Assembly (NCBI RefSeq): GCF_014651895.1
Contig: NZ_BMXT01000005.1
Coordinates: 1 to 64,000 of the forward strand
Direction of reading: 5' to 3'
Source of the DNA: Rhodanobacter panaciterrae
GTDB taxonomy: Bacteria > Pseudomonadota > Gammaproteobacteria > Xanthomonadales > Rhodanobacteraceae
Length of the DNA: 64,000 nucleotides
A program made the translations under genes and the position numbers. Below are positions 24,901 through 33,232 of the stretch, piece by piece. Below the pieces are notes generated by a model, which searched no databases, was not told the DNA's origin, and saw only the letters and a list, made by a program, of their open reading frames with translations. How positions within the stretch are numbered: position 1 is the stretch's first letter; every line of letters begins with the position of its first letter.

Positions 24901-25326
24901 GCGTATTTCCTTTCAGGATGTTGGTTTGTTAACTGGTTTAACGCGCTGTGGACAACTATGTGGTCGCACTACTGCACCACCCCGACTGCAGCCCTGCGCG
25001 TGGCTGGTCGACGAGGAATCAGCAAGGGGCGTGCCAACGCGTGCTTGAAAACGGTTACTCAACTGCCAGACCCGTCGCGTAGCGATGGTGGTGGCATGGA
25101 AACCCCTGTGGACGCACGCTTTGTGGTCCTTCCCTGACAAATTATGGCATCGAAAAGTGCGAACCACGTCACTTTGTTTAACAATTTGTTTACGTTTAGA
25201 GGTGTCAGGTTGTGACGCAAACCACATAAGCAGCTCAACATGTAAAGCTGACTTGACATCAGTCAAGCAAAGCTCCTACTCTGCAATTGTCAAGCTTCCT
25301 TGACATATTCGAGCAGGAGAGACGCG
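24901..25326. other. Divergent intergenic region (fimbrial operon / hydrolase operon)
   Basis: 426 bases without a convincing gene. The parts near 24920-24945 and 25150-25205 are AT-rich (for example GTTTAACAATTTGTTTACG), unlike the surrounding DNA. The right end holds the GTCAAG/CTTGAC promoter-operator of the rightward operon; the left end must hold the fimbrial promoter, but I cannot fix it. Short open frames here lack ribosome sites and coding bias. Confidence 0.6.
25252..25305 (+). promoter_or_regulatory. Promoter with two GTCAAG/CTTGAC inverted repeats
   Basis: The first inverted repeat is CTTGAC-ATCA-GTCAAG (25252-25267); it contains TTGACA (25253-25258), a perfect -35. A weak -10, TACTCT (25277-25282), follows at 18 bases. 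The second repeat, TGTCAAG-CTTC-CTTGACA (25288-25305), covers the expected start site. The hexamer GTCAAG thus occurs four times in 54 bases, just before the hydrolase ATG at 25327. A repressor binding both sites would block the promoter. The Xre-type regulator encoded in the same operon is a candidate. Confidence 0.5.
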
Positions 25327-26274
25327 ATGCGTAAAACCCCTAAATTCCGTCGAGTCATTCTTCCGTTGCTGGTCCTTGCGCTGGCGTTGGCTGGCGGCCA
25401 AGTGCTGTGGGCGGACGAAGCATCGGCAAGCAGCAGCGTCGATGGCCTGAAGGTGGAGCGTCATGGCGATCACGGGCGGCCGGTGATCCTGATCCCTGGT
25501 CTCGCCGGGGGGCCGTGGGTATGGCAACAGGCGATCGCGTCACTGGAAAAGGATCATGTGGTGTATGCCGTCACCCTGGCTGGTTTCGATGGCACGCCGG
25601 TGCCGACCGATGGCGGCAACCTGTTCGATCGCGCCGACTCCTCCCTGCTGCAGCTGATCCGACAGCAGAAGATCGACCGGCCGGTGCTGGTAGGCCACAG
25701 TCTCGGCGGTACCTTGGCGCTGCGTATCGCCGGCGAGCATCCCGAGCTGATTTCGGGAGTGGTCGCGGTGGACGGCCTGCCGTTGTTTCCCGGCATGGAT
25801 CGGGTCAGCGCCGAGCAGCGCATCGCCATGGCTGCCGGCATGCGCAAACAAATGGAGTCAGCCACACCTGAGCAGTTCAAGGCACAGCAACTGGACTACA
25901 TGCAGAAGATCGGCGTGATAGATCCCGCCCTAGCTGCGCGCTACGCACCGTTTAACGCACGCAGCGACATAAAGGCCACCGCTGAATACATGGCGGAGGA
26001 TCTGGCCGCCGATGGACGCCCCGGTCTGAAGAGCGCGAACGTGCCGATCCTGGAAATCTCGCCATACAACGCACCGGACTTCAGCCATCCGCCGATGATC
26101 ATGAGCGAAGCGCAGAAGACGGCGTATTACCAGAGCCTGCTGGCCAACGCGCCGAATGCCAAGGTGGTGTCGATCTCGCCGTCGCGGCACTTCGTGATGC
26201 TCGATCAACCGGCGAAATTCCAGCAGGTGCTGGACGATTTTCTGAAAACCACTGAGCGGAGTGCGCAGCCTTGA
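25327..26274 (+). CDS. Exported alpha/beta hydrolase
   Basis: A 315-residue alpha/beta-hydrolase-fold protein with an N-terminal signal sequence or anchor (about residues 9-29). PVILIPGLAGGPWVWQQAI is the oxyanion-hole region, VLVGHSLGGTLALRIA carries the nucleophile Ser (near residue 127), and SRHFVMLDQP near the C-terminus holds the catalytic His. The substrate is unknown; esterase, lipase or amidase activity is possible. AGGAGAG lies about seven bases before the ATG. It is the first gene of an eight-gene operon, and the next gene starts on TTGA overlapping its stop. Confidence 0.88.
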   Translation: MRKTPKFRRVILPLLVLALALAGGQVLWADEASASSSVDGLKVERHGDHGRPVILIPGLAGGPWVWQQAIASLEKDHVVYAVTLAGFDGTPVPTDGGNLFDRADSSLLQLIRQQKIDRPVLVGHSLGGTLALRIAGEHPELISGVVAVDGLPLFPGMDRVSAEQRIAMAAGMRKQMESATPEQFKAQQLDYMQKIGVIDPALAARYAPFNARSDIKATAEYMAEDLAADGRPGLKSANVPILEISPYNAPDFSHPPMIMSEAQKTAYYQSLLANAPNAKVVSISPSRHFVMLDQPAKFQQVLDDFLKTTERSAQP

Positions 26275-26876
26275 GTCGTTCGATTCACCAGCGCTACCAG
26301 CGCGAATTCTGGCCGGCGATGGTGGCCTACATGGCAATCATGTTTCTGCTCTGGCCGCTGCTGCCACAGGTGCACAGCGAGCTGTTGAAGATTGCGCTCG
26401 CTGTGCTGCCGGTGGTGCCGGTGCTGTTCGTGGTGCGCGCGATGGTGCGACTGGTGCTGGGCAGCGACGAGCTGGAGCAGCGCATCCACCTGATCGGTCT
26501 GGCGATAGCGGCCACGGTGGTGAGCACGCTCAGCCTGGCTGGCGGTTTTCTCGCTGCTGCCGGTGTCCTCAAGCTGGATGGCGCGATCCTGATCTGGGTG
26601 TGGCCGACCCTGGTGGTGGTGTATGCCGCCGGGCGCAGCTGGGCCAGCCGTCGTTACGGTGGCAGCGACGTGATGTGCAACAACGGGATTGCCTGGCATT
26701 GGCGGCTGTTGTTCGCGGCGTTGGGGTTTGCCGGGATCGCTGGGCTGGGACGCCATCAACTGCTCGACTATCAGCTCGGCATGCTGTGTGGCATGAGCGC
26801 GGCACTGGCGGGGTGGGCGCTGGTGCTGGCGGTGCTGCGCTGGCGCAGACGGCATGGCCGGCACGAAACGCTGTGA
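26271..26876 (+). CDS. Polytopic membrane protein, paralogue of the next gene
   Basis: A 201-residue protein with about six hydrophobic segments and no family I can name. It starts on TTG overlapping the hydrolase stop (TTGA). The N-terminal ~125 residues match the next protein: RYQREFWPAM, then LPVVPVLFVVRAMVR, DELEQRI and AIAA correspond to RYLREFIPAM, LPLLPIVLVIRAIVR, DELERRI and AIAA there. A C-terminal extension with two more segments is unique to this copy. Such membrane proteins are commonly encoded beside a small Xre regulator, as here. A sensor or effector of membrane state is possible, but this is inference. Confidence 0.82.
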   Translation: MSRSIHQRYQREFWPAMVAYMAIMFLLWPLLPQVHSELLKIALAVLPVVPVLFVVRAMVRLVLGSDELEQRIHLIGLAIAATVVSTLSLAGGFLAAAGVLKLDGAILIWVWPTLVVVYAAGRSWASRRYGGSDVMCNNGIAWHWRLLFAALGFAGIAGLGRHQLLDYQLGMLCGMSAALAGWALVLAVLRWRRRHGRHETL

Positions 26877-26918
26877 TGTCGCATGAACCCTTTGTCACCG
26901 CATCAAAAGGAAGCCGCC

Positions 26919-27323
26919 ATGCGCGCCGTCCATAAACGCTATCTGCGGGAATTCATTCCGGCGATGTCCGCCTACGTGCTGCTGGTCCTGCTTTACGGCG
27001 TATTGATGCCGCGGACGGAAGGCATGCTGTGGCGGATAGTACTGGCGTTGCTGCCGTTGCTGCCGATCGTGCTGGTGATCCGCGCCATCGTGCGTGTCAT
27101 TCGCGACCAGGACGAGCTGGAGCGCCGCATCGATCTGGAGGCGATCGCGATCGCCGCGATGTCGACCGGGTTTGGCTATTTCAGCTTTGGTTTTCTGTTG
27201 AATGCGGGTATCGGCCAGAAGGTCACGCCGGCTGACGTCGCGATCTGGGTGATGCCGTGTCTGTTCGGGACATTCGGTCTGGCCAAGCTGCTTGTCGCGA
27301 GGCGCTACCGCAGCCATGAATAA
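26919..27323 (+). CDS. Small polytopic membrane protein paired with an Xre regulator
   Basis: A 134-residue protein with four hydrophobic segments, a shorter paralogue of the preceding protein (shared RYxREFxPAM, LPxxPxxxVxRAxVR and DELExRI). ATG 26919 has AAGGA eight bases upstream and puts the shared motif at the N-terminus; an upstream in-frame ATG at 26883 is less likely. Its last eight bases overlap the start of the helix-turn-helix gene, so the two are translationally coupled, which suggests a functional pair. Confidence 0.82.
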   Translation: MRAVHKRYLREFIPAMSAYVLLVLLYGVLMPRTEGMLWRIVLALLPLLPIVLVIRAIVRVIRDQDELERRIDLEAIAIAAMSTGFGYFSFGFLLNAGIGQKVTPADVAIWVMPCLFGTFGLAKLLVARRYRSHE

Positions 27324-27516
27324 CCACGTACGCGAACTGCGCGGCGAACAGAGCTGGTCGCAGGCGGATCTGGCCGAGCGGCTGGATGTTTCGCGGCAGA
27401 CCATCAACGCGATCGAGACCGGCAAGTACGATCCCAGCCTGCCGCTCGCATTCAAGATTGCGCAGTTGTTTGGCCGTCCAATTGAATCGATTTTTGACCC
27501 GGGGAGCAGTACGTGA
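27316..27516 (+). CDS. Small Xre/Cro-type helix-turn-helix regulator
   Basis: A 66-residue protein that is little more than one HTH domain: LRGEQSWSQADLAERLDVSRQTINAIETGKYDPSL, where SQADLAERL and SRQTINAIE are the two helices. The ending LAFKIAQLFGRPIESIF is typical of the group that pairs with small membrane proteins. It overlaps the membrane protein gene by eight bases and the next hydrolase gene by four. It probably regulates its own operon; the GTCAAG/CTTGAC repeats before 25327 are a candidate site. Confidence 0.9.
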   Translation: MNNHVRELRGEQSWSQADLAERLDVSRQTINAIETGKYDPSLPLAFKIAQLFGRPIESIFDPGSST

Positions 27517-29099
27517 GCATGAAACCCAGAACACGCATGGGCGTGGTGGTCGCCATCGCGGTGGCGATCTTCGTGGCCAACCAGCACGCCCATCATCGCG
27601 GGCAGGAAAAAGATCAGGCGCCCGTAGCAAGTGCGACGGCGGCTTCACCGGCGGTTGCCACGAAGGTGACGCCGGCCAAACCGGCCACGTGGAAACTCGG
27701 TGCGCTCACACTGACCGCGTGCAACCTGGCCCAGCCGAACAGCGGACTCAGCACGGCAGCCTGGTGCGCGGATTTTCCGGTGCCGGAGAATCGCGCGGAT
27801 CCGCACAGCCGCACGATCAAGTTGAAGTTGGCGGTGTTGCGCTCCAGCGCGCAGGTCGCGAGCAAGGACATGCTGGCGTTTCTGGTCGGTGGTCCGGGTC
27901 AGGCGGCCACCGATTCGGCCAGCCAGATAGCAGCGATGCTGCAGCCCTTGATGGCGCATCGCGACGTGCTGCTGCTGGACCAGCGAGGTACCGGCGGCTC
28001 GAACGCGCTGACCTGCAAGGATTCAGGCGATGCGACCAAGTCCGACGACGACAGCACGTTCGATGCGGCCAGAATGCGTGCCTCCGCTGCCGATTGCCTC
28101 AAACAATTGAGCGGCCGCGCCGACCCGCGCTACTACACCACCACGATCGCGGCGCAGGATCTGGAGGACGTGCGCAAGGCGATCGGCTCGCCGCAGTTCG
28201 ATCTGATCGGTGTGTCGTACGGCACGCGGATGGCGCAGCAGTATCTGATGCGCTATCCGGATGCGGTGCGCAGCATGGTGCTGGACAGCACCGTGCCGAA
28301 TTCGCTGGCACTGGGCGAGGATTTCGCGCGCAACCTCGACGACGCGCTGAAGGCGCAGTTCGCGCGCTGCACGGCGGAGCCGGCATGCAAGAAGCAGTTT
28401 GGCGATCCGGACCAGACGCTGTATCAGCTGCGCGACGCGCTGCGGGCGAACCCGCATGAGGTCAGCTTCCGCGATCCGCAGAGCTACCGCACGGTCAAGC
28501 GAGTGTTGAACGAGAACTCGCTGGCCAGTGTGGTGCGGATGTTTGCGTATACGCCGGCTACCGCTGCGCTGTTGCCGTTGTCGATCGATGCCGCTGCGCA
28601 CGGCGACGTCGGTCCGCTGCTGGGTCAGGCGAAGATCCTGTCCGGCGACCTGTCCGAGCTGATGGGCAGCGGCATGCAGTACTCGGTGATCTGCAGCGAG
28701 GATGCCGACCTGCTCACGCCGCGCCCGCAGGATGCCGACACCATCCTGGGCACGCACATGATCGACGCATTCGGTGCGGTCTGCTCGGTGTGGCCGAAAG
28801 GTACGCGCCCGGCCGATTTCCATCAGCCGCTGAAGACCGACAAGCCGGTGCTGCTGCTGGCCGGTCAGTACGATCCGGTGACGCCGCCGCGCTACGCCGA
28901 CGAGGTGGCCAAGGGTCTGCCGAATGCGCGCGTGCTGCTCTTCAAGGGACAGGCACACAGCGTGATGGCGGTCGGTTGCGCGCCGCAGCTGGTGCAGCAC
29001 TTCATCGAAAAACTCGACCCGAAGACGCTGGACGCGAGCTGCCTGGATCGCCTGCAGCCCACGCCGATCTTCATCGATTTCAACGGGGCCACGCCATGA
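27513..29099 (+). CDS. Exported alpha/beta hydrolase, tripeptidyl-aminopeptidase type
   Basis: A 528-residue hydrolase with an N-terminal signal or anchor (about residues 8-24) and a C-terminal TAP-like domain. LLLDQRGTGGSNAL is the family hallmark, LIGVSYGTRMAQQYL carries the nucleophile Ser, and LLLAGQYDPVTPPRYADEV holds the catalytic Asp; the His is in KGQAHSVMAVG. Relatives release tripeptides or proline peptides outside the cytoplasm. The GTG at 27513 overlaps the regulator stop and has GGAG seven bases before it; an ATG two codons later is the alternative. A small membrane protein follows with ATGA overlap. Confidence 0.9.
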   Translation: MSMKPRTRMGVVVAIAVAIFVANQHAHHRGQEKDQAPVASATAASPAVATKVTPAKPATWKLGALTLTACNLAQPNSGLSTAAWCADFPVPENRADPHSRTIKLKLAVLRSSAQVASKDMLAFLVGGPGQAATDSASQIAAMLQPLMAHRDVLLLDQRGTGGSNALTCKDSGDATKSDDDSTFDAARMRASAADCLKQLSGRADPRYYTTTIAAQDLEDVRKAIGSPQFDLIGVSYGTRMAQQYLMRYPDAVRSMVLDSTVPNSLALGEDFARNLDDALKAQFARCTAEPACKKQFGDPDQTLYQLRDALRANPHEVSFRDPQSYRTVKRVLNENSLASVVRMFAYTPATAALLPLSIDAAAHGDVGPLLGQAKILSGDLSELMGSGMQYSVICSEDADLLTPRPQDADTILGTHMIDAFGAVCSVWPKGTRPADFHQPLKTDKPVLLLAGQYDPVTPPRYADEVAKGLPNARVLLFKGQAHSVMAVGCAPQLVQHFIEKLDPKTLDASCLDRLQPTPIFIDFNGATP

Positions 29100-29287
29100 A
29101 ATATCACTTCACGAAAAATCCGCACGTTCTGGCCAACGCCATGCTGTGGGCTGCAGCCATCATTGCCGCCGCGATCCTCGGTGCGCCCGTGTTCCTTTTC
29201 CTGGTGCTGCTTCCGCTGCTGGCCACGCTGTCCGTGGTGACCTTTGGCTCGCGCGCTGCTTCAAACGGAGTGACTCGTCGTGATTGA
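29096..29287 (+). CDS. Small two-segment membrane protein in the ABC operon
   Basis: 63 residues with two hydrophobic segments (about 14-31 and 32-50) and basic ends. It starts on the ATG overlapping the hydrolase stop and ends eight bases inside the ABC ATPase gene, so it is locked into the operon by overlaps on both sides. No family is recognised. It could be an accessory subunit of the transporter. Confidence 0.7.
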   Translation: MKYHFTKNPHVLANAMLWAAAIIAAAILGAPVFLFLVLLPLLATLSVVTFGSRAASNGVTRRD

Positions 29288-30014
29288 AGTCAGAAACCTG
29301 CATAAAGCATTCGGCGCGGTGAAAGCCGTCGACGGCGTCAGCTTCACCGCCCGCGACGGCGAGATCACCGGCCTGCTCGGCCCCAACGGCGCGGGCAAGA
29401 CCACCACGCTGCGCATGCTGTACACGCTGATGACGCCCGACCGCGGCCAGGTGCTGGTGGACGGCATCGACGCGGCAGTCGATCCGCTCGGCGTGCGCCG
29501 CCAGCTCGGCGTGTTGCCGGATGCGCGCGGCCTGTACAAGCGGCTCACTGCGCGGGAGAACATCGACTATTTCGCGCGGCTGCATGGCCTGCCGGAGGAC
29601 CTGTTGAAGAGTCGCCGCGATGCGCTGATCGAGGCGCTGGAAATGGGCGACATCGCCGATCGCCGCACCGAAGGTTTCTCGCAAGGCCAGCGGGTGAAGA
29701 CTGCGATCGCCCGCGCACTGGTACACGACCCGCGCAACGTGATCCTCGACGAACCGACCAACGGCCTCGACGTGATGGCTACGCGCGCGCTGCGCCAGTT
29801 CATGGCGCGGCTGAAAGGCGAAGGCCGGTGTGTACTGTTTTCCAGTCACATCATGCAGGAGGTCGCCGCGTTGTGTGACCGCATCGTGGTGATCGCGCAC
29901 GGCCGCGTGGTGGCCGACGAATCGCCGGACGCGCTGCGTGCGCAGACCGGCGAGAGCAATCTGGAGGATGCATTCGTGAAGATCATCGGTAGCGACGAGG
30001 GCCTGGCCGCATGA
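29280..30014 (+). CDS. natA: ABC transporter ATP-binding protein (NatA-like)
   Basis: A 244-residue ATPase. Walker A is LLGPNGAGKTTT near residue 35, the signature is the variant FSQGQRVKTAIARAL, Walker B is NVILDEPTNGLD, and the H-loop is SSHIMQEV. The SQGQ signature and the partner's architecture match NatA, the sodium-export ATPase of NatAB. The start is GTG at 29280. It overlaps the permease gene by ATGA. Sodium as substrate is only a family-level suggestion; the hydrolase neighbours hint at an organic substrate. Confidence 0.9.
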   Translation: MIEVRNLHKAFGAVKAVDGVSFTARDGEITGLLGPNGAGKTTTLRMLYTLMTPDRGQVLVDGIDAAVDPLGVRRQLGVLPDARGLYKRLTARENIDYFARLHGLPEDLLKSRRDALIEALEMGDIADRRTEGFSQGQRVKTAIARALVHDPRNVILDEPTNGLDVMATRALRQFMARLKGEGRCVLFSSHIMQEVAALCDRIVVIAHGRVVADESPDALRAQTGESNLEDAFVKIIGSDEGLAA

Positions 30015-31216
30015 ACACCGTTCCCACGAAACTGCAGCGCAGCCGCGCCTTCCTCACCGTGTTCCTGAAGGAGGTGAAGGAGAACCTGCGCGACCGCCGC
30101 ACGCTGATCAGCGCCTTCCTCACCGGTCCGCTGCTGGGGCCGGTCGTCTTCGCGATGGTGATCAACGTCACACTCAATCGGGAACTGGACAAGGCCGAGA
30201 AGCCATTGCCGGTACCGGTGATCGGTGCCGAGTACGCGCCGAATCTGATCGACGCGCTGAAAGCCGGCGGCGTGGTGCCGGGTGCGCCGGTGGCCGATCC
30301 GGAAAAGGCGGTGCGCAAGCGGGATGCCGACGTGGTGCTGCGCATTGCGTCCGATTACGGTGCGGCGTGGCGCAAGGGCGAACCGGTGCAGGTAGAGCTG
30401 ATCTACGACTCCTCGCAGAGCGATGCCAACACACCGGTGGAACGGGTGACCCATCTGGTCGAAGGCTACGCGCGCCAGCAAGGTGCGATGAGGCTGGTGG
30501 CGCGCGGCTTGTCACCCAGCACCGCATGGCCGTTGCAGGTGGCCAAGCGCGATCAGGCCACGCCGCAATCGCGCGCGGTACTGATGTTCGCGATGCTGCC
30601 GTACTTCTTCGTAATCACCATCCTGACGGGTGGCATGTATCTGGCGATCGACCTCACCGCCGGCGAACGCGAGCGGCAATCGCTGGAGCCGCTGTTTGCC
30701 AACCCGGTGGCACGTTGGAAGATCCTTTGCGGCAAGCTGGCGGCGATCTGCGCATTTTCCACTACCAGCCTGTTGATCACGGTGGTGGGGTTTGCAGTAG
30801 TAGGCCGCTTCATTCCCGCCGAGAAGCTCGGCATGGAACTCGATCTTGGCCTGCACTTCGGCGGCAGCGCATTGCTGCTGATGCTGCCGCTGGTGCTGCT
30901 GTTTGCCGCGCTGCAATCGATGGTGGCGGCGTTCGCCAAAAGCTATCGCGAGGCGCAGACCTATCTCTCGCTGCTCATGCTGGTGCCGATCATCCCCAGC
31001 CTTTTGCTGGTGGTCATGCCGATCAAGGCGCAGGCGTGGATGTACGCGATACCGCTGCTGGGCCAGAACCTCGGCATCATGCAGTTGCTGCGCGGTGACG
31101 GCGTCACCGCCGAGCAGATCGGCCTGTGCCTCACTGGCAGTCTGGCAGCGGCGCTGGTCGCGGTGCTGGTGACGATCCAGCTGTACCGCTCGGAGCGGTT
31201 GGCGATTTCGGCCTGA
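30011..31216 (+). CDS. natB: ABC-2 type permease (NatB-like)
   Basis: A 401-residue ABC-2 permease. One membrane segment is near residues 33-55, followed by a large extracytoplasmic domain (about 60-190) and five or six C-terminal segments. VFLKEVKENLRDRRTLISAF at the N-terminus and TAGERERQSLEPLFANPVARW, the conserved coupling region, mark the NatB/CcmB-like group. It ends the operon; an EF-hand gene converges 75 bases away across a GC-rich hairpin. Confidence 0.9.
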   Translation: MNTVPTKLQRSRAFLTVFLKEVKENLRDRRTLISAFLTGPLLGPVVFAMVINVTLNRELDKAEKPLPVPVIGAEYAPNLIDALKAGGVVPGAPVADPEKAVRKRDADVVLRIASDYGAAWRKGEPVQVELIYDSSQSDANTPVERVTHLVEGYARQQGAMRLVARGLSPSTAWPLQVAKRDQATPQSRAVLMFAMLPYFFVITILTGGMYLAIDLTAGERERQSLEPLFANPVARWKILCGKLAAICAFSTTSLLITVVGFAVVGRFIPAEKLGMELDLGLHFGGSALLLMLPLVLLFAALQSMVAAFAKSYREAQTYLSLLMLVPIIPSLLLVVMPIKAQAWMYAIPLLGQNLGIMQLLRGDGVTAEQIGLCLTGSLAAALVAVLVTIQLYRSERLAISA

Positions 31217-31250
31217 GGCTGTTTTCAAGATCAAGAGCACCCCTTCCCAG

Positions 31251-31276
31251 CCCTCCCTTGCAAGAGTAGGGGAGGG
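31251..31276. repeat. CCCTCCC...GGGAGGG hairpin between convergent genes
   Basis: Seven-base arms (31251-31257 and 31270-31276) between the ends of the NatB-like and EF-hand genes. It lacks a U-tract but could act as a weak bidirectional terminator. It resembles the pyrimidine/purine-rich element at 39910, so it may be a short dispersed repeat. Confidence 0.4.
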
Positions 31277-31291
31277 AGCGCATCGGGAACT

Positions 31292-31621
31292 TCAGCCCTG
31301 CGGCGGTGCGGTCAGTTCCTGCGCGTTGAGATAGCCGTGGTGATGGTGGTCGAGCTTGTGGAATTGGTGGCGCAGGTTGTCTTGGTATTCCTTCAAGGTG
31401 ATCGGCTTGCCGTGGCCGCCGGGTAGCTCGCTGGTCTCGAGGATGCCGTCGCCATTGCTGTCCATGCTCTGGAAGCCTCGGCTCATGTAGGCCACGTATT
31501 CGGCCTCGCTCACCTTGCCGTCGCCGTTGGTGTCGAACTGCTTGAGGTAGTCCGCACGCGAGTCCTGTGCGAATGCGGTCAGCGGCATGAGTAGTGCCAC
31601 GGCGATGACCAGTCGACGCAT
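31292..31621 (-). CDS. Exported EF-hand protein
   Basis: A 109-residue protein with a signal peptide ([18 protein letters not shown]) and three EF-hand loops: DTNGDGKVSEAE and DSNGDGILETSE are canonical calcium loops; the third, DHHHHGYLNAQE, keeps Asp at 1, Gly at 6 and Glu at 12 but has His at positions 2-5. It is probably a periplasmic calcium- or other metal-binding protein. It starts on TGATG with the folE stop, so it is co-translated with GTP cyclohydrolase; a functional link is not obvious. Confidence 0.87.
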   Translation of the reverse strand: MRRLVIAVALLMPLTAFAQDSRADYLKQFDTNGDGKVSEAEYVAYMSRGFQSMDSNGDGILETSELPGGHGKPITLKEYQDNLRHQFHKLDHHHHGYLNAQELTAPPQG

Positions 31622-32214
31622 CAGCGGCTGCCGCCGTGGATGCCGATGAACTGCAGGAACTCCGCACGGGTGCGCGCGTCGTCGCGGAAGCTGCCGAGCA
31701 TCTGGCTGGTCACCATCGACACACCGCGCTTGTGCACGCCGCGGGTTGTCATGCATTCGTGGCTGGCGTCGATCACCACCGCCACGCCGGCCGGATGCAG
31801 GGTTTCCTGGATGCACTGCGCGATCTGCGCGGTGAGTTTTTCCTGCACCTGGAAGCGCCGCGCGTAGCCCTCCACCACGCGGGCCAGCTTGCTGATGCCG
31901 ACGACCCGGTTGGTCGGCATGTAGCCGACGTGCGCGCGGCCGATGATCGGCGCCATGTGGTGTTCGCAATGGCTCTCGAATTCGATGTCGCGCAGCACCA
32001 CCATCTCGTCGTAGCCGGCCACTTCCTTGAAGGTTCGGCGCAGGTAGTCACCAGGATCGGACTCGTAGCCGGAAAACCAGTCGCGATACGCCTTGACCAC
32101 CCGCTTGGGCGTGTCGAGCAGGCCTTCGCGCGTCGGGTCCTCGCCGGCCCAGCGCAGCAGGATGCGCACGGCCTCTTCGGCCTGTTCCCGGGTGACGTCG
32201 CGCTGGTCGCTCAT
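31621..32214 (-). CDS. folE: GTP cyclohydrolase I
   Basis: A 197-residue homodecameric zinc enzyme that converts GTP to 7,8-dihydroneopterin triphosphate, the first step of tetrahydrofolate synthesis. The zinc ligands are in [12 protein letters not shown] and [29 protein letters not shown] is the other family signature. The ATG at 32214 has AAGGAAT six bases upstream; the frame is open 24 codons further, without family similarity. It overlaps the EF-hand gene by one base. Confidence 0.96.
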   Translation of the reverse strand: MSDQRDVTREQAEEAVRILLRWAGEDPTREGLLDTPKRVVKAYRDWFSGYESDPGDYLRRTFKEVAGYDEMVVLRDIEFESHCEHHMAPIIGRAHVGYMPTNRVVGISKLARVVEGYARRFQVQEKLTAQIAQCIQETLHPAGVAVVIDASHECMTTRGVHKRGVSMVTSQMLGSFRDDARTRAEFLQFIGIHGGSR

Positions 32215-32282
32215 GGAGATTCCTTCGGTTCTGCGGATTCCCTCCAGTTTAACGAATGCGTCAAGCGACCGTGCGCCGGCGC

Positions 32283-33116
32283 TCAAGGATCGGGCACGAA
32301 ATGGTCGGGGAACGGCTGCGGCGCAGCCGGGCGCCGCGGCGGCACCACGCCACGGGCGAGCAGGTGTTCCCAGGTGTCGTAGTACAGCGTGATCACTTCG
32401 TCAGGTGTGCTGGAGGCGCGTTCGAAATCGACATAGGTGATCGCGGAATCCTCGCGCTGGCCGTGGCCGGTACCCAGCGGGCCGTCAGTCCGGGCTTTGG
32501 CCATCGACGCCTCGTTCATGGATGCCTGAGCCTGCGGTGCAGCCATGGAGCTCGCGGTAGGGCGGCCCATGGATTCCTCGACCGGTGCTGCTGGCGCGGG
32601 TCTGGGGGTGTAGGTTTCCCGGGATGCTGCGTCAGCCACGGGTGCCGGCATCACGGGCTGCGTGTAGACGCGCTGGCGGCGGAACACCGCTACGCCGATG
32701 ACGCCCACATTGTCGGGACGTCCGGTGCGCACGGCGTAACTCTGCGCAAAATCCGCGAAGACGAAGTCGGCGACCTGCGACATGCTCTTGCGCCAGCCGA
32801 GCACGTCGGTGCTGGCGTACGGATCCAGCACATAGCCGGTCTGCGACCAGTCCGCGGTGTCGCCGGAGATCGCATTTACCGCATCGACCGAGAGGACTGC
32901 CATCTCGTCGGTACCGGCACGGTTGCGCAGGCTGATCTGGTAGAGGTGTCCCGGCTCGCCGGCGATGTAGTAGCGGCCGTCGTGCCGGTAGACCGGCAAG
33001 GTGCGCTGGCTGGTGCGGTCGTACACGTTCAGATCGACTAGGCGGCCCACCGCGGCGGCGGAGGCGGCATGGGCCATGCCCGCCGCGAAGGCGAGTGCAA
33101 GCAACAGGGTTTTCAT
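32283..33116 (-). CDS. Exported protein of unknown function
   Basis: 277 residues with a signal peptide ([17 protein letters not shown]). A folded N-terminal region follows ([34 protein letters not shown], with [10 protein letters not shown], about residues 24-150). It resembles secreted proteins in which a short domain receives a processing or binding role, but I cannot name it. Residues about 155-225 are Pro/Ala/Ser/Met-rich and look disordered; the end ([27 protein letters not shown]) may be a short folded tail. It is 68 bases upstream of folE. Confidence 0.75.
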   Translation of the reverse strand: MKTLLLALAFAAGMAHAASAAAVGRLVDLNVYDRTSQRTLPVYRHDGRYYIAGEPGHLYQISLRNRAGTDEMAVLSVDAVNAISGDTADWSQTGYVLDPYASTDVLGWRKSMSQVADFVFADFAQSYAVRTGRPDNVGVIGVAVFRRQRVYTQPVMPAPVADAASRETYTPRPAPAAPVEESMGRPTASSMAAPQAQASMNEASMAKARTDGPLGTGHGQREDSAITYVDFERASSTPDEVITLYYDTWEHLLARGVVPPRRPAAPQPFPDHFVPDP

Positions 33117-33232
33117 GAGGCGACTCCGGCATGCACCGCGGATCGATGCATGGGATGTAACGTCGCGTCGCTGCCGATGGGGTTAATGCAGACTCGGATA
33201 TCGCGGCACGCGCAGAGGCAATGCCGGCGTCT

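Noticed and set aside
25085..25303. Small open frame in the 24.9-25.3 kb gap
   Set aside because: No ribosome site, runs through the promoter repeats, no coding bias.
27292..27516. Antitoxin of a toxin-antitoxin pair
   Set aside because: The HTH protein looks like HigA-type antitoxins in size, but its partners are membrane proteins and hydrolases; no toxin fold was seen.
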